The notes beneath the pieces were generated by a model. The model made no database searches, was not told the origin of the DNA, and saw only the letters and a program-made list of their open reading frames with translations. A stretch of DNA of 64,000 nt from the NCBI GenBank assembly GCA_030533235.1, contig JAUNJN010000005.1:1-64000 (forward strand). Reading direction: 5' to 3'. Made by a program: the position numbers and the translations under genes. Origin of the DNA: Eubacteriales bacterium. Lineage in GTDB: Bacteria > Bacillota > Clostridia > Lachnospirales > Lachnospiraceae. Of the stretch, positions 27,678 through 35,606 are shown piece by piece (within the stretch, counting starts at the first letter, position 1; each line of letters opens with the position of its first letter).

Positions 27678-28379
27678 ATGAATGTTGCGCTTATTTTAGC
27701 AGGTGGAACCGGCAGTAGAATGCAGTCGGATACTCCTAAACAGTATTTAGAAGTCAAAGGAAAGATGCTCATTACATATTGTTTGGAAATCTTTGTACGC
27801 TCGGATGATATAGATGTTATATGGATTGTGGCAGATGTTTTTTGGCAGAAAAGAATTTTGGAAGATTTAGAAAAAAACGATATAGCTATCTTTAAAGTGA
27901 AGGGATTTTCAACTCCGGGAAAAACCAGGCAGCTTTCTATTGTAAATGGGTTAGAAGATATTAAGGCTTATTTTGAATGTGATGGTTCGGATGTAAAAGT
28001 GATGATTCATGACGCAGCCAGACCGTTGCTTAATGCTAGTCATATATCAACGTATTTTAAGGCGATGGAAGGTCATGATGGGATTATGCCGGTTCTTCCT
28101 ATGAAAGATACGGTGTATATTAGTGAGAACGGGAAGGCAATTACAGGGCTTTTGAATCGTAGTCAGGTGTTTGCCGGTCAGGCCCCGGAGATTTTTGCTT
28201 TTGATAAATATTATGATGCCTGTATGAGACTTATGCCGGATGAAATATATGATATTAATGGTTCTACGGAACCGGCGATTCGTGCCGGAATGGACATAGT
28301 GTTGATTCATGGTGATGAGAAGAATTTCAAGATTACAACGGTTCAGGATTTTGAAAATTTCAAAAGAGAAATTGGATAG
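27678..28379 (+). CDS. TarI/IspD-like polyol-phosphate cytidylyltransferase
   Basis: A 233-residue cytidylyltransferase. LILAGGTGSRMQSDTPKQYL is the CTP-binding signature shared by IspD, TarI and human ISPD; HDAARPLL and INGSTEPAIRAG are further family motifs. IspD makes CDP-methylerythritol for isoprenoids, TarI makes CDP-ribitol. A Zn-dehydrogenase and polyol-phosphate transferases as neighbours favour a TarI-type role. The ATG at 27678 follows GGGGTGG; an upstream in-frame GTG lies within that ribosome site. Confidence 0.82.
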   Translation: MNVALILAGGTGSRMQSDTPKQYLEVKGKMLITYCLEIFVRSDDIDVIWIVADVFWQKRILEDLEKNDIAIFKVKGFSTPGKTRQLSIVNGLEDIKAYFECDGSDVKVMIHDAARPLLNASHISTYFKAMEGHDGIMPVLPMKDTVYISENGKAITGLLNRSQVFAGQAPEIFAFDKYYDACMRLMPDEIYDINGSTEPAIRAGMDIVLIHGDEKNFKITTVQDFENFKREIG

Positions 28380-28396
28380 TAAAATGGGGTGAGTAT

Positions 28397-29458
28397 ATGA
28401 AAGCATGGATTTTGCATGATATAAATGATTTTAAATATGGTGAAGTACCAAAGCCTGATTTTGATGATTCAAAGGTTATTGTTAAGGTTAAGGCAGCAGG
28501 AATTTGTGGTTCAGATATACCAAGGGCTTTTGAGACAGGAGCCCATGTAAAACCATTAATTATTGGTCATGAGTTTTCGGGGCAGGTAGTAGAGACTTCT
28601 AAGGAAGATAGTCATTGGCTTGGGAAAAGAGTTGGCATTTTTCCTCTTATTCCTTGTGAGAAATGTGTACCTTGTCGAAAGAAGCTTTATGAGATGTGCA
28701 GAAATTATAGTTATTTAGGTTCAAGATGTGATGGTGGATTTGCTGAATATGTTGCTGTTCCAAAGTGGAATCTTATTGAATTACCGGAGAATGTTTCTTT
28801 TGAACAGGCGGCAATGCTAGAGCCTATGGCTGTTGCGGTTCACGCCATGAGAAAGGGATTTTCGCTTATGAATAAGTCAGAGATTGAAAATGCGAACGTA
28901 GCAGTATGTGGTCTTGGCACCATTGGACTCCTGCTTGTAATGTTTTTGAGGCAGGCCGGGGTTAAGAATATTTTAGCCATTGGAAATAAAGAATCACAAA
29001 AAATACATTTACAGGCATTAGGAATTTCTTCGGGTAATTACTGTGACTGCAGACAGGATGACGTAAAAGAATTTTTGATGGATAAGACAAATGCCAGTGG
29101 AGTAGATTTGTTTTTTGAGTGTGTTGGAAAAAATGAGACGATTTCTCAGGGCGTGGAAACGGTTACACCCGGAGGAAGTATGGTTCTGGTTGGAAATCCT
29201 TATTCTGATATGGCATTTGATAAAAACACATACTGGAAAATCCTTCGCAATCAAATCAGGATAACCGGTACATGGAATTCATCATTTACTGGGGATGGTA
29301 ATGATGACTGGCATTATGTTTTGTCATCCCTTGAAAAAGGACAGATAGAACCGGAAAAGCTAATTACACATCAATTCAAATTGGAAGATTTGATGGATGG
29401 TTTTTTGATTATGAGAGATAAGCTTGAGGATTATATTAAGGTTATGGTGACTATATGA
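28397..29458 (+). CDS. Zinc-dependent polyol(-phosphate) dehydrogenase (TarJ/GatD-like)
   Basis: A 353-residue medium-chain dehydrogenase. The catalytic zinc ligands are in GICGSD and IGHEF, a structural zinc site is CEKCVPCRKKLYEMC (about 89-103), and the dinucleotide-binding glycines are in VCGLGTIGLLLV (about 170-181). The closest named types are galactitol-1-phosphate dehydrogenase and TarJ, which reduces ribulose-5-phosphate to ribitol-5-phosphate. Immediately after a TarI-like gene the TarJ-type reaction is most likely. The stop overlaps the next start (ATGA). Confidence 0.8.
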   Translation: MKAWILHDINDFKYGEVPKPDFDDSKVIVKVKAAGICGSDIPRAFETGAHVKPLIIGHEFSGQVVETSKEDSHWLGKRVGIFPLIPCEKCVPCRKKLYEMCRNYSYLGSRCDGGFAEYVAVPKWNLIELPENVSFEQAAMLEPMAVAVHAMRKGFSLMNKSEIENANVAVCGLGTIGLLLVMFLRQAGVKNILAIGNKESQKIHLQALGISSGNYCDCRQDDVKEFLMDKTNASGVDLFFECVGKNETISQGVETVTPGGSMVLVGNPYSDMAFDKNTYWKILRNQIRITGTWNSSFTGDGNDDWHYVLSSLEKGQIEPEKLITHQFKLEDLMDGFLIMRDKLEDYIKVMVTI

Positions 29459-30627
29459 GGATTCTTTATGTTGATTGGAATATGTATGGAAAACAGGATA
29501 TCATTGATGGATTTTCAGCATTAGGACATGAGGTCATTTGCACAGATATTCCTTTGGTTTATGAAGGTGATAGAGAAAAATTAGAAAAGCAGCTTGATAC
29601 ATGTGTTAAGGATTTAGGTGCTGACATTGCATTTACATCCAACTATTACCCTGTAGTTTCAAACATATGTGAGAAATATAAAATTAAATATATTTCATGG
29701 GTGTATGATAATCCCTTGATTTCTCTGTATGATAAATCCATTGTTAATTCCTGTAACTATGTTTTTATGTTTGACAGTGCTGAATGTAAGCGTCTGCAGA
29801 ACATGGGAATATGCACTGTATTCTACATGCCTTTGGCAGTTAATCCAAAGAGGCTTGACAAGATAGAGATTACAAAGGAAGATAAGAGGCTTTTCTCAAG
29901 TGATGTCAGTATCGTTGCATCTTTATATAACGAGAAACATAATCTCTATGATAGAATGGCACCCAAATTATCAAAATACACCAGAGGATATCTAGAAGGG
30001 TTGATGGATGTTCAAAAGTCGCTGTTTGGTGGATTTATTTTAGAAGAACCTTTGTATAAAACAGAGATAATTTCGGATATGTACAAAGCACTTCCGTATC
30101 AGATTCCAAATGAAAGCTTTGCCTCGCAACAATATGTATATGCGAATTATTTTCTTGCAAGAAAAACGGCGTATATGCAACGAACAGAGTATATTAGTGA
30201 ATTGTCAAAATGCTTTGATATGAAAGTATATTCGGGTGGGGACTTGTCATCAATTCCTTTGGCAAAGCATATGGGCACAGTTGATTATATGACGGACATG
30301 AATAAGGTGTTTCGTCTTAGCAAAATCAATTTGAATATTACGCTGCCTTCAATTCAAAGTGGCATTCCTCTTAGAGCAATGGACATTATGGGAAATGGCG
30401 GATTCTTACTTACAAATTACCAGAAGGATATGTTTGATTTCTTTGAGCCTGAAGTGGATTTTGTATATTACACTTCATTGGACGAGGCGAAGGAACTTAT
30501 TTCATACTATCTTGAGCACGAGGATGAGCGTAAGTGTATTGCGGCAAACGCTAAGGAAAAAATGACAAAGTATCATAGCTTTGAAGACCGTATTAAGGAC
30601 ACGCTTTATATTGTGGAAAACGCATAA
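29455..30627 (+). CDS. CgeB-like/DUF3880 glycosyltransferase
   Basis: A 390-residue GT-B-type protein. The N-terminal half (ILYVDWNMYGKQDIIDGFSA; ISWVYDNPLISLYDKS; VFMFDSAECKRLQNMG) matches the DUF3880 pattern; the C-terminal half (LSKINLNITLPSIQSGIPLR, then AMDIMGNGGFLLTNYQKDMF) is the CgeB/Glyco_trans_1_2 pattern that binds the sugar nucleotide. It shares an ATGA overlap with the dehydrogenase, so they are co-translated. CgeB-like enzymes commonly glycosylate surface proteins or flagellin in Clostridia; the sugar here is unknown. Confidence 0.75.
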   Translation: MRILYVDWNMYGKQDIIDGFSALGHEVICTDIPLVYEGDREKLEKQLDTCVKDLGADIAFTSNYYPVVSNICEKYKIKYISWVYDNPLISLYDKSIVNSCNYVFMFDSAECKRLQNMGICTVFYMPLAVNPKRLDKIEITKEDKRLFSSDVSIVASLYNEKHNLYDRMAPKLSKYTRGYLEGLMDVQKSLFGGFILEEPLYKTEIISDMYKALPYQIPNESFASQQYVYANYFLARKTAYMQRTEYISELSKCFDMKVYSGGDLSSIPLAKHMGTVDYMTDMNKVFRLSKINLNITLPSIQSGIPLRAMDIMGNGGFLLTNYQKDMFDFFEPEVDFVYYTSLDEAKELISYYLEHEDERKCIAANAKEKMTKYHSFEDRIKDTLYIVENA

Positions 30628-30641
30628 CATGGAGGATCCAA

Positions 30642-31724
30642 ATGATTTCATTTTGTATTATCGGAAAAAATGAAGAAGCGATATTGGAGCAGTGTCTTTT
30701 GGCTCTTGTCCCATATGGGTATGAAATAGTCTTTGTGGACACAGGGTCGACAGATCGTACAAAAGAGATTGCACACAATTATACAGATAAAGTATATGAT
30801 TTTGTATGGCAGGATGACTTTAGCGCTGCCAGAAATTTTTCAATCAGCAAGGCAAATAGTGAATTTATTTTACCGATTGATTGTGATGAAATTGTCGTAG
30901 AATTCGATAAGGTTAAGACGGAACAGTTGATAAAGCTGTACCCTGATAAAGTGGGGAGATTACTTATAGTTGATGATTTTTCAAGAAAAGTTGACAGTAA
31001 CAGTGAAATTAGTGATAATTATGCTTCAAATGTGCGTGTAAGTCGTCTGTTCTCTAAAAATAAATTTCATTACGAGGGGAGCATACATGAACAGGTTGTA
31101 CCTATAGATGGTGGGGATATTTCTACTTATAACATACCACTTAGAATGCTTCATAGCGGATACAATGGAAACGAAGAAGTTCTACGCAAGAAGGCAGAAC
31201 GCAATCGTAATCTGCTATTAATTGAATATGAAAAAAGTCCGGATGATCCATATATTTTGTATCAGTTGGGACAGACATATTTTATGGAGCATGACTATGA
31301 ACATGCATTGGTATATTATGACAAGATGCTTGCAATAGATGTTAATCCCCGGCTTGAATATGTTCAAAATGGTGTGGAAGCTTATGGTTATAGTCTTGTA
31401 GAAACAAAACAGTATGAAAAAGCACTGGGACTTATTGGAGTATATGATACGTTTGCTGTTACGGCAGATTTTATATTTCTTATGGGTCTAATATATATGT
31501 ATAACGGAATGTTGGAAGAGGCTGTAGGAGAATTCCTTAAGGCTACGAAATGCAAGGAGGTAAAGGTACAGGGTACTGACAGCTTTCGTGCTTTTTACAA
31601 CATAGGAGTTATCTATGAATGTGTCGGGATGATTGATGAGGCTTGTGAATACTATAAAAAAGCAGGCGATTACGTCCGGGCAAGACAACGTTTGAGCGAG
31701 CTAAAAAAAGAATCCGCGGAATAA
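30642..31724 (+). CDS. Family 2 glycosyltransferase with C-terminal TPR repeats
   Basis: A 360-residue protein. An N-terminal GT2 domain (FCIIGKNEEAILEQCL; VDTGSTDRTKEIA; PIDCDEIV as the DxD-like metal motif, about 85) is followed at about 195-350 by four or so tetratricopeptide-like helices (YILYQLGQTYFMEHDYEHAL; YNIGVIYECVGMIDEACEYY). This GT2-TPR architecture occurs in SunS-type S-glycosyltransferases and in flagellin and surface-protein glycosylation clusters. GGAGG precedes the ATG. It is the last rightward gene of the cluster. Confidence 0.82.
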   Translation: MISFCIIGKNEEAILEQCLLALVPYGYEIVFVDTGSTDRTKEIAHNYTDKVYDFVWQDDFSAARNFSISKANSEFILPIDCDEIVVEFDKVKTEQLIKLYPDKVGRLLIVDDFSRKVDSNSEISDNYASNVRVSRLFSKNKFHYEGSIHEQVVPIDGGDISTYNIPLRMLHSGYNGNEEVLRKKAERNRNLLLIEYEKSPDDPYILYQLGQTYFMEHDYEHALVYYDKMLAIDVNPRLEYVQNGVEAYGYSLVETKQYEKALGLIGVYDTFAVTADFIFLMGLIYMYNGMLEEAVGEFLKATKCKEVKVQGTDSFRAFYNIGVIYECVGMIDEACEYYKKAGDYVRARQRLSELKKESAE

Positions 31725-31753
31725 TCTATGAGGTTTTCCGTGGATTCTTTTTT
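31703..31753. terminator. Bidirectional terminator between converging genes
   Basis: AAAAAAAGAATCCGCGGAA (31703-31721) pairs with TTCCGTGGATTCTTTTTT (31736-31753, one G-T pair). A T-run on each strand serves both the rightward GT2-TPR gene and the leftward licD gene. Both stop codons are inside or next to the stem. Confidence 0.85.
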
Positions 31754-32705
31754 AGTCATATAAACGGCACATTTCTTCGATTGAATGTTTCAATCCTTTT
31801 TTGAGCATAATTTCTTTCAGTCCTTGTTCCTGTTCTTTATAAAATGGGTATGTATGAATTGCTGTGCCTTTTGAAAAAGTCATATAGTCGTCATATTCGG
31901 CGGTTAATACTTCTTTGTAGCCGTTTGGAACAGGCATTTTGATGTGTTCGAATTCCATATATTCGACGTGGTCGTAGCAATCCTTATTTATTGCTTTTGA
32001 TGAGTTGTCTAAAGCGTAGGTGTGCTGTATAACTTTTGGACATTCATCTTTTGAAAACATCATACACAATGAGTCATACATTCGCCATAAAATGTTGCGC
32101 AGAGAAGCATCTCTAGGTAATGTTATATCGAAAAATGCTTCAATTTCCCGGAGGGTTTTACTGTATACATTTGATTGTCTGTTGTACACAGTAAGAATAT
32201 TCCATATTTTCAATAGCATATCTCTACGTTCAATTTCGTCATCGTTATCCAGATAATAGTCTACAGGAAATATATCTACACCGATTCTGTAATACGGAAA
32301 TCCATGGAATCGTTTCATGTATGAATTCATATCCCAATATTCTTCGTCTGCAATAACACGTAAGTGGTGCACGTCTCCGGCGTCCTGTAACCGTTTGGTT
32401 GTCGCATACATCCCTGTCATAACAAAACCGGCTGGTAGTTCGTTCGGAAGAAGTTCGATTAATCGATTGTAGTCCTCGCGGAGGAGACAGAAATCCATAT
32501 CATCATCCCAAGGGATGAACCCTTTATGACGAACAGCGCCAAGCAAGGTTCCGCCATCCGCAAACAGCTTCAATGAATGCTTATCACATATTGTTTGCAA
32601 TACTTCATATACTTCCAGCTCTGCTGCCCATGCCCGCTTCATCATCTCTGATATTTCGAAGTCACAACGAATTTCAGTTTGGAAAAATGATTTATCAAAC
32701 TTCAT
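31752..32705 (-). CDS. LicD-family phosphotransferase
   Basis: A 317-residue stand-alone LicD/fukutin-type domain on the reverse strand. LFADGGTLLGAVRHKGFIPW followed by DDDMDFC carries the catalytic acidic residues. It is clearly related to the N-terminal half of the fusion protein at 20613 (same RAWAAELEVY-type opening). It converges on the forward cluster and is followed leftward only by the shared terminator. Rightward neighbours are rpiB and tsaC. A cytidylyltransferase-fed polyol or choline phosphate transfer is likely; the acceptor is unknown. Confidence 0.85.
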   Translation of the reverse strand: MKFDKSFFQTEIRCDFEISEMMKRAWAAELEVYEVLQTICDKHSLKLFADGGTLLGAVRHKGFIPWDDDMDFCLLREDYNRLIELLPNELPAGFVMTGMYATTKRLQDAGDVHHLRVIADEEYWDMNSYMKRFHGFPYYRIGVDIFPVDYYLDNDDEIERRDMLLKIWNILTVYNRQSNVYSKTLREIEAFFDITLPRDASLRNILWRMYDSLCMMFSKDECPKVIQHTYALDNSSKAINKDCYDHVEYMEFEHIKMPVPNGYKEVLTAEYDDYMTFSKGTAIHTYPFYKEQEQGLKEIMLKKGLKHSIEEMCRLYD

Positions 32706-32726
32706 ATCTAATCCTCGTTTATCAAA

Positions 32727-33158
32727 TTAGTTATACATACTAAGTCTTCTTAAATGTCTCTCATCATTCGAGAATTCTGTATCCACAAACATATCGGTAA
32801 TCATAAGCGCAAGTCCCGGTCCGGTCGTACGGGCACCGAGGCAAAGAACGTTCGCATTGTTGTGTTCTCTTGTTGCCTGAGCGGAGAAGCAGTCGGCACA
32901 AAGCGCTGCACGAACACCCGGAACTTTGTTAGCAGCCATCGACATACCGATGCCGGTTCCGCACACAAGAATACCAAGCTCAGCCTCACCTGCTGCAACT
33001 GCCTCAGCAACCTTTTTTGCATAAACAGGATAATCGCAGGATGCTGTGCTGTCACAGCCGACATCTGTGATGTCGAAACCGCGCTCCTTTAAGTGAGCGA
33101 TAATCTCGTTCTTTAAATCGAATCCGCCGTGATCACAACCGATTACTAATTTTTTCAT
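32727..33158 (-). CDS. rpiB: Ribose-5-phosphate isomerase B
   Basis: A 143-residue RpiB/LacAB-family isomerase interconverting ribose-5-phosphate and ribulose-5-phosphate. GCDHGGFDLKNEI is at 7-19, VCGTGIGMSMAANKVPGVRA at about 65-84 (catalytic Cys at 66), and REHNNANVLCLGAR later. GGAGG precedes the ATG. It lies 21 bp upstream of licD on the same strand. This is the normal pentose-phosphate enzyme, but here it would also feed ribulose-5-phosphate to the CDP-polyol genes. Confidence 0.92.
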   Translation of the reverse strand: MKKLVIGCDHGGFDLKNEIIAHLKERGFDITDVGCDSTASCDYPVYAKKVAEAVAAGEAELGILVCGTGIGMSMAANKVPGVRAALCADCFSAQATREHNNANVLCLGARTTGPGLALMITDMFVDTEFSNDERHLRRLSMYN

Positions 33159-33270
33159 GATAAAAAACCTCCTAAAAATATGAAAATAATAAATTAATAC
33201 GTATGATGAAATGAAAATGTCGCATGAGCCGATGTCTGTAACAGCCGCGACTGCTTTTGGCGAAAAGACG

Positions 33271-34341
33271 TTACTCGTCTCTGATTACACGCTGACCCGC
33301 GGCTTTTAGTAAGCGATTCATAATTGCCCCGCCAAGGTCTGTCTGATAAAATGACTCACTAAAAATGTAGTCAATGCTTCGTGCGTCACATTCGCGAAGT
33401 GCACCGTATAAGTGGGCTGCAATTGTTTCACCCTTGTTTGCCTGACCGAGTGTTAAAATATTGTCACACTGATATTCGTCTGCGTGTTCCGCACTCGCAA
33501 GGACTGCTACACGATAACCTTTGCCGGTATAATCTGAAATAAGTGAATTGATTGACGCAACGACATCCGATGTTTCAACAATCGAAAGCTTGCCCTTTGG
33601 GGCATAATGTGTATACTTCATGCCGGGAGCTTTGGGCCTTAAGTTTGGATCCGGCTCAATCAATGCTTTGTCGATGGCTACTTCACCTACAATATTCTCA
33701 AGCATTGCTTTTGTGATAAAGCCCGGACGAAGAATCGTCGGTATGCTGCCTGTCAGATCAACAATGGTTGATTCGATACCGATACCAACAGCCCCGCCGT
33801 CCAAAATCATCTCAATGCGTCCTTGCATATCTTCGTAGACATGTTCTGCAGTTGTAGGAGATGGTCTGCCTGAGGTATTTGCGCTTGGCGCGGCAATGAA
33901 AACGCCGCTTTCTCTTATCAAAGAGAGTGCAATCGGGTGCGATGGCATGCGAATTGCAACCGTTTTCAGTCCTCCGGTTGTTCCGTCCGGAACGAGCTCT
34001 CTTTTTGGCAGAATCATTGTAAGTGGTCCCGGCCAGAATGCTTCCATAAGAAGCGTTGCCTGCTCCGGAACATTTGTTGCAAGTTTGTAAACATCTTCAA
34101 CATCTGCGATATGAACGATAAGCGGGTTGTCGCTCGGACGTCCCTTTGCGGCATAAATTTTGGCAGCAGCATCCGCATTTAATGCATCCGCACCGAGTCC
34201 GTATACGGTTTCGGTTGGGAATGCCACAAGTCCGCCTTGCTTTAATATATGTGCCGCCGCCGAGATGTTTGCAGGAGTCTCTCCGTCGCATAACACAGTA
34301 TCTATGTATGAAATTGATGAACTAAAAATATCGTCTATCAT
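33271..34341 (-). CDS. tsaC: L-threonylcarbamoyladenylate synthase (TsaC/Sua5)
   Basis: A 356-residue Sua5-type enzyme making threonylcarbamoyl-AMP for the tRNA t6A37 modification. The YrdC domain (about 20-205) has GGLVAFPTETVYGLGADALN, KGRPSDNPLIVHI and SANTSGRPSPTTA; the C-terminal Sua5 domain (about 235-356) begins after the linker KAPGMKYTHYAPKG. The ATG at 34341 is chosen because a reverse-strand promoter lies only 6 bp upstream of it, which excludes the longer frame. No Shine-Dalgarno is present. Confidence 0.92.
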   Translation of the reverse strand: MIDDIFSSSISYIDTVLCDGETPANISAAAHILKQGGLVAFPTETVYGLGADALNADAAAKIYAAKGRPSDNPLIVHIADVEDVYKLATNVPEQATLLMEAFWPGPLTMILPKRELVPDGTTGGLKTVAIRMPSHPIALSLIRESGVFIAAPSANTSGRPSPTTAEHVYEDMQGRIEMILDGGAVGIGIESTIVDLTGSIPTILRPGFITKAMLENIVGEVAIDKALIEPDPNLRPKAPGMKYTHYAPKGKLSIVETSDVVASINSLISDYTGKGYRVAVLASAEHADEYQCDNILTLGQANKGETIAAHLYGALRECDARSIDYIFSESFYQTDLGGAIMNRLLKAAGQRVIRDE

Positions 34342-34347
34342 AATTGT

Positions 34348-34376
34348 ATGATAGCACAAAGCGCAGAAATTCACAA
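34348..34376 (-). promoter_or_regulatory. Promoter of tsaC, leaderless arrangement
   Basis: On the reverse strand: TTGTGA (34376-34371), 17 bp, TATCAT (34353-34348), with an extended TG element. Only 6 bp separate the -10 box from the ATG, so the transcript should begin at or next to the start codon. Confidence 0.7.
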
Positions 34377-34399
34377 CCCGTGTCAGGACGCACACTCGC

Positions 34400-34432
34400 A
34401 AAACTGGTCGTCTATCCTATAAAACTGGTTGT
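34400..34432 (+). repeat. Direct repeats 21 bp apart, possible regulator site
   Basis: AAAACTGGTCGT (34400-34411) and AAAACTGGTTGT (34421-34432) are 11/12 identical and exactly 21 bp apart, two helical turns. The second copy overlaps the -35 box of the candidate promoter for the next gene. Phased repeats like this are typical operators; LytTR-type regulators use 9-bp repeats with the same 21-bp period, though the match to their consensus is only partial. Confidence 0.55.
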
Positions 34433-34457
34433 TCGTCAACAATTTAACAGATATTAA
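34429..34457 (+). promoter_or_regulatory. Candidate promoter of the papain-like protein gene
   Basis: TTGTTC (34429-34434), 17 bp, TATTAA (34452-34457). Each box is a 4-5/6 match. It lies about 50 bp before the gene start and beside the phased direct repeats, suggesting regulated expression. Confidence 0.45.
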
Positions 34458-34508
34458 GGGAATTGTAGTATCATTAGTATGTAATATTTGTGCCGAAGGA
34501 GGATTAAT

Positions 34509-35588
34509 ATGGCGGAATTTTGTATTAGGACCGAGGAACTTAAAACAGTACATAACAGGTTTTTGACCGTTCAGACATCTATCAATACGACAAAAGCGAA
34601 ACTGCAGTCCGTTCAAGGGGGATTAGGAAGCATTGGTTTAGGGGAAGTCTCCGGTGTTATTGATGCATTGCAGACGAAGATGCAAAAGGCAGGTTTAAGC
34701 TGTGAAAGTATATCAGCTGCGTTGTCAGATATAATTTCCAGATTTCTTGCCGCAGAAGCAGAAATTGTTGCTGCCGGGGCTGCATTGGGCGATGAGACCG
34801 GAGGGCAACCAAGTCCTTCTGAAAATGTATTCAATGATGATGGAACAGGATATTACGGAGGAGACCAGGGTGCGCCATATAAGTTGAGAGATACAGATCC
34901 GGATGCATATAATGAATTGGCGAATATCGTTAAATCATATTTTCCGGATATGACCGATGATGAAATTTATCAATATTTGAGAAAATTAAATAGTGAGGGC
35001 TGTGGATATGTTGCAATGATTAATTCTGTATTTAATTATTACGATGGAAAGCCGGAGGAATTTGAGGAGATCTTTGGATATAGCATGTATGACGAGAATG
35101 GGAATCCAAACTATAATCGCATGCTTGTTGATGTATACTGTATGGAAGATAATCATAATAAACGCTCGTTTTTGTGGTGGTCCTGGGATAAATATGATCC
35201 GACGGAGGATTGTAATTGGACTGATGCAGACGGAGATGGTTGGTTTGAAGGCGGTGGATACGGAAACACGCAGGGACAGATGGAATGGCGTTGGGAACAG
35301 TATTGTGAAGCTTATGGAGTAGATGCAAATGTCAGAACAGATGTAAATGTAACACCAAGCAATTACGACTCTGTATCGCAAAATGGAATGGTGTCCGTTC
35401 TGTGCAGTGATTTTACGATGGTTGATACTAATGGAAATGATGTTCATGTTACAGGCGGTCATTTTATGACGATTACCGGTGTTAATGAGAATGGAGATTA
35501 TATTGTATCATCTTGGGGAGATGAGTATACTTTGAGTCCTGATGCTATTAATGGTTTTGAACATTATCAGGTTATTTCATACAAGTAA
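34509..35588 (+). CDS. Helical N-terminus plus papain/C39-like protease domain; candidate secreted effector
   Basis: A 359-residue protein. Residues 1-95 form an amphipathic helical hairpin without signal peptide or transmembrane segment, of the size of WXG100/LXG targeting domains but lacking a clear WxG. A Gly/Pro/Ser linker (about 96-125) leads to a C-terminal domain with papain-fold landmarks: Cys165 in GCGYVAMINSVF, His318 in GGHFMTITGVNENGDY, then SSWGDEY where papains have NSWG. The middle is Trp/Asp-rich (DADGDGWFEGGGYG). AAGGAGG precedes the ATG at 34509. Two unknown genes follow closely. Export by a type VII system is inference; none of its machinery is in view. Confidence 0.6.
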   Translation: MAEFCIRTEELKTVHNRFLTVQTSINTTKAKLQSVQGGLGSIGLGEVSGVIDALQTKMQKAGLSCESISAALSDIISRFLAAEAEIVAAGAALGDETGGQPSPSENVFNDDGTGYYGGDQGAPYKLRDTDPDAYNELANIVKSYFPDMTDDEIYQYLRKLNSEGCGYVAMINSVFNYYDGKPEEFEEIFGYSMYDENGNPNYNRMLVDVYCMEDNHNKRSFLWWSWDKYDPTEDCNWTDADGDGWFEGGGYGNTQGQMEWRWEQYCEAYGVDANVRTDVNVTPSNYDSVSQNGMVSVLCSDFTMVDTNGNDVHVTGGHFMTITGVNENGDYIVSSWGDEYTLSPDAINGFEHYQVISYK

Positions 35589-35606
35589 AGTAATGGAGAA
35601 TAAAAT

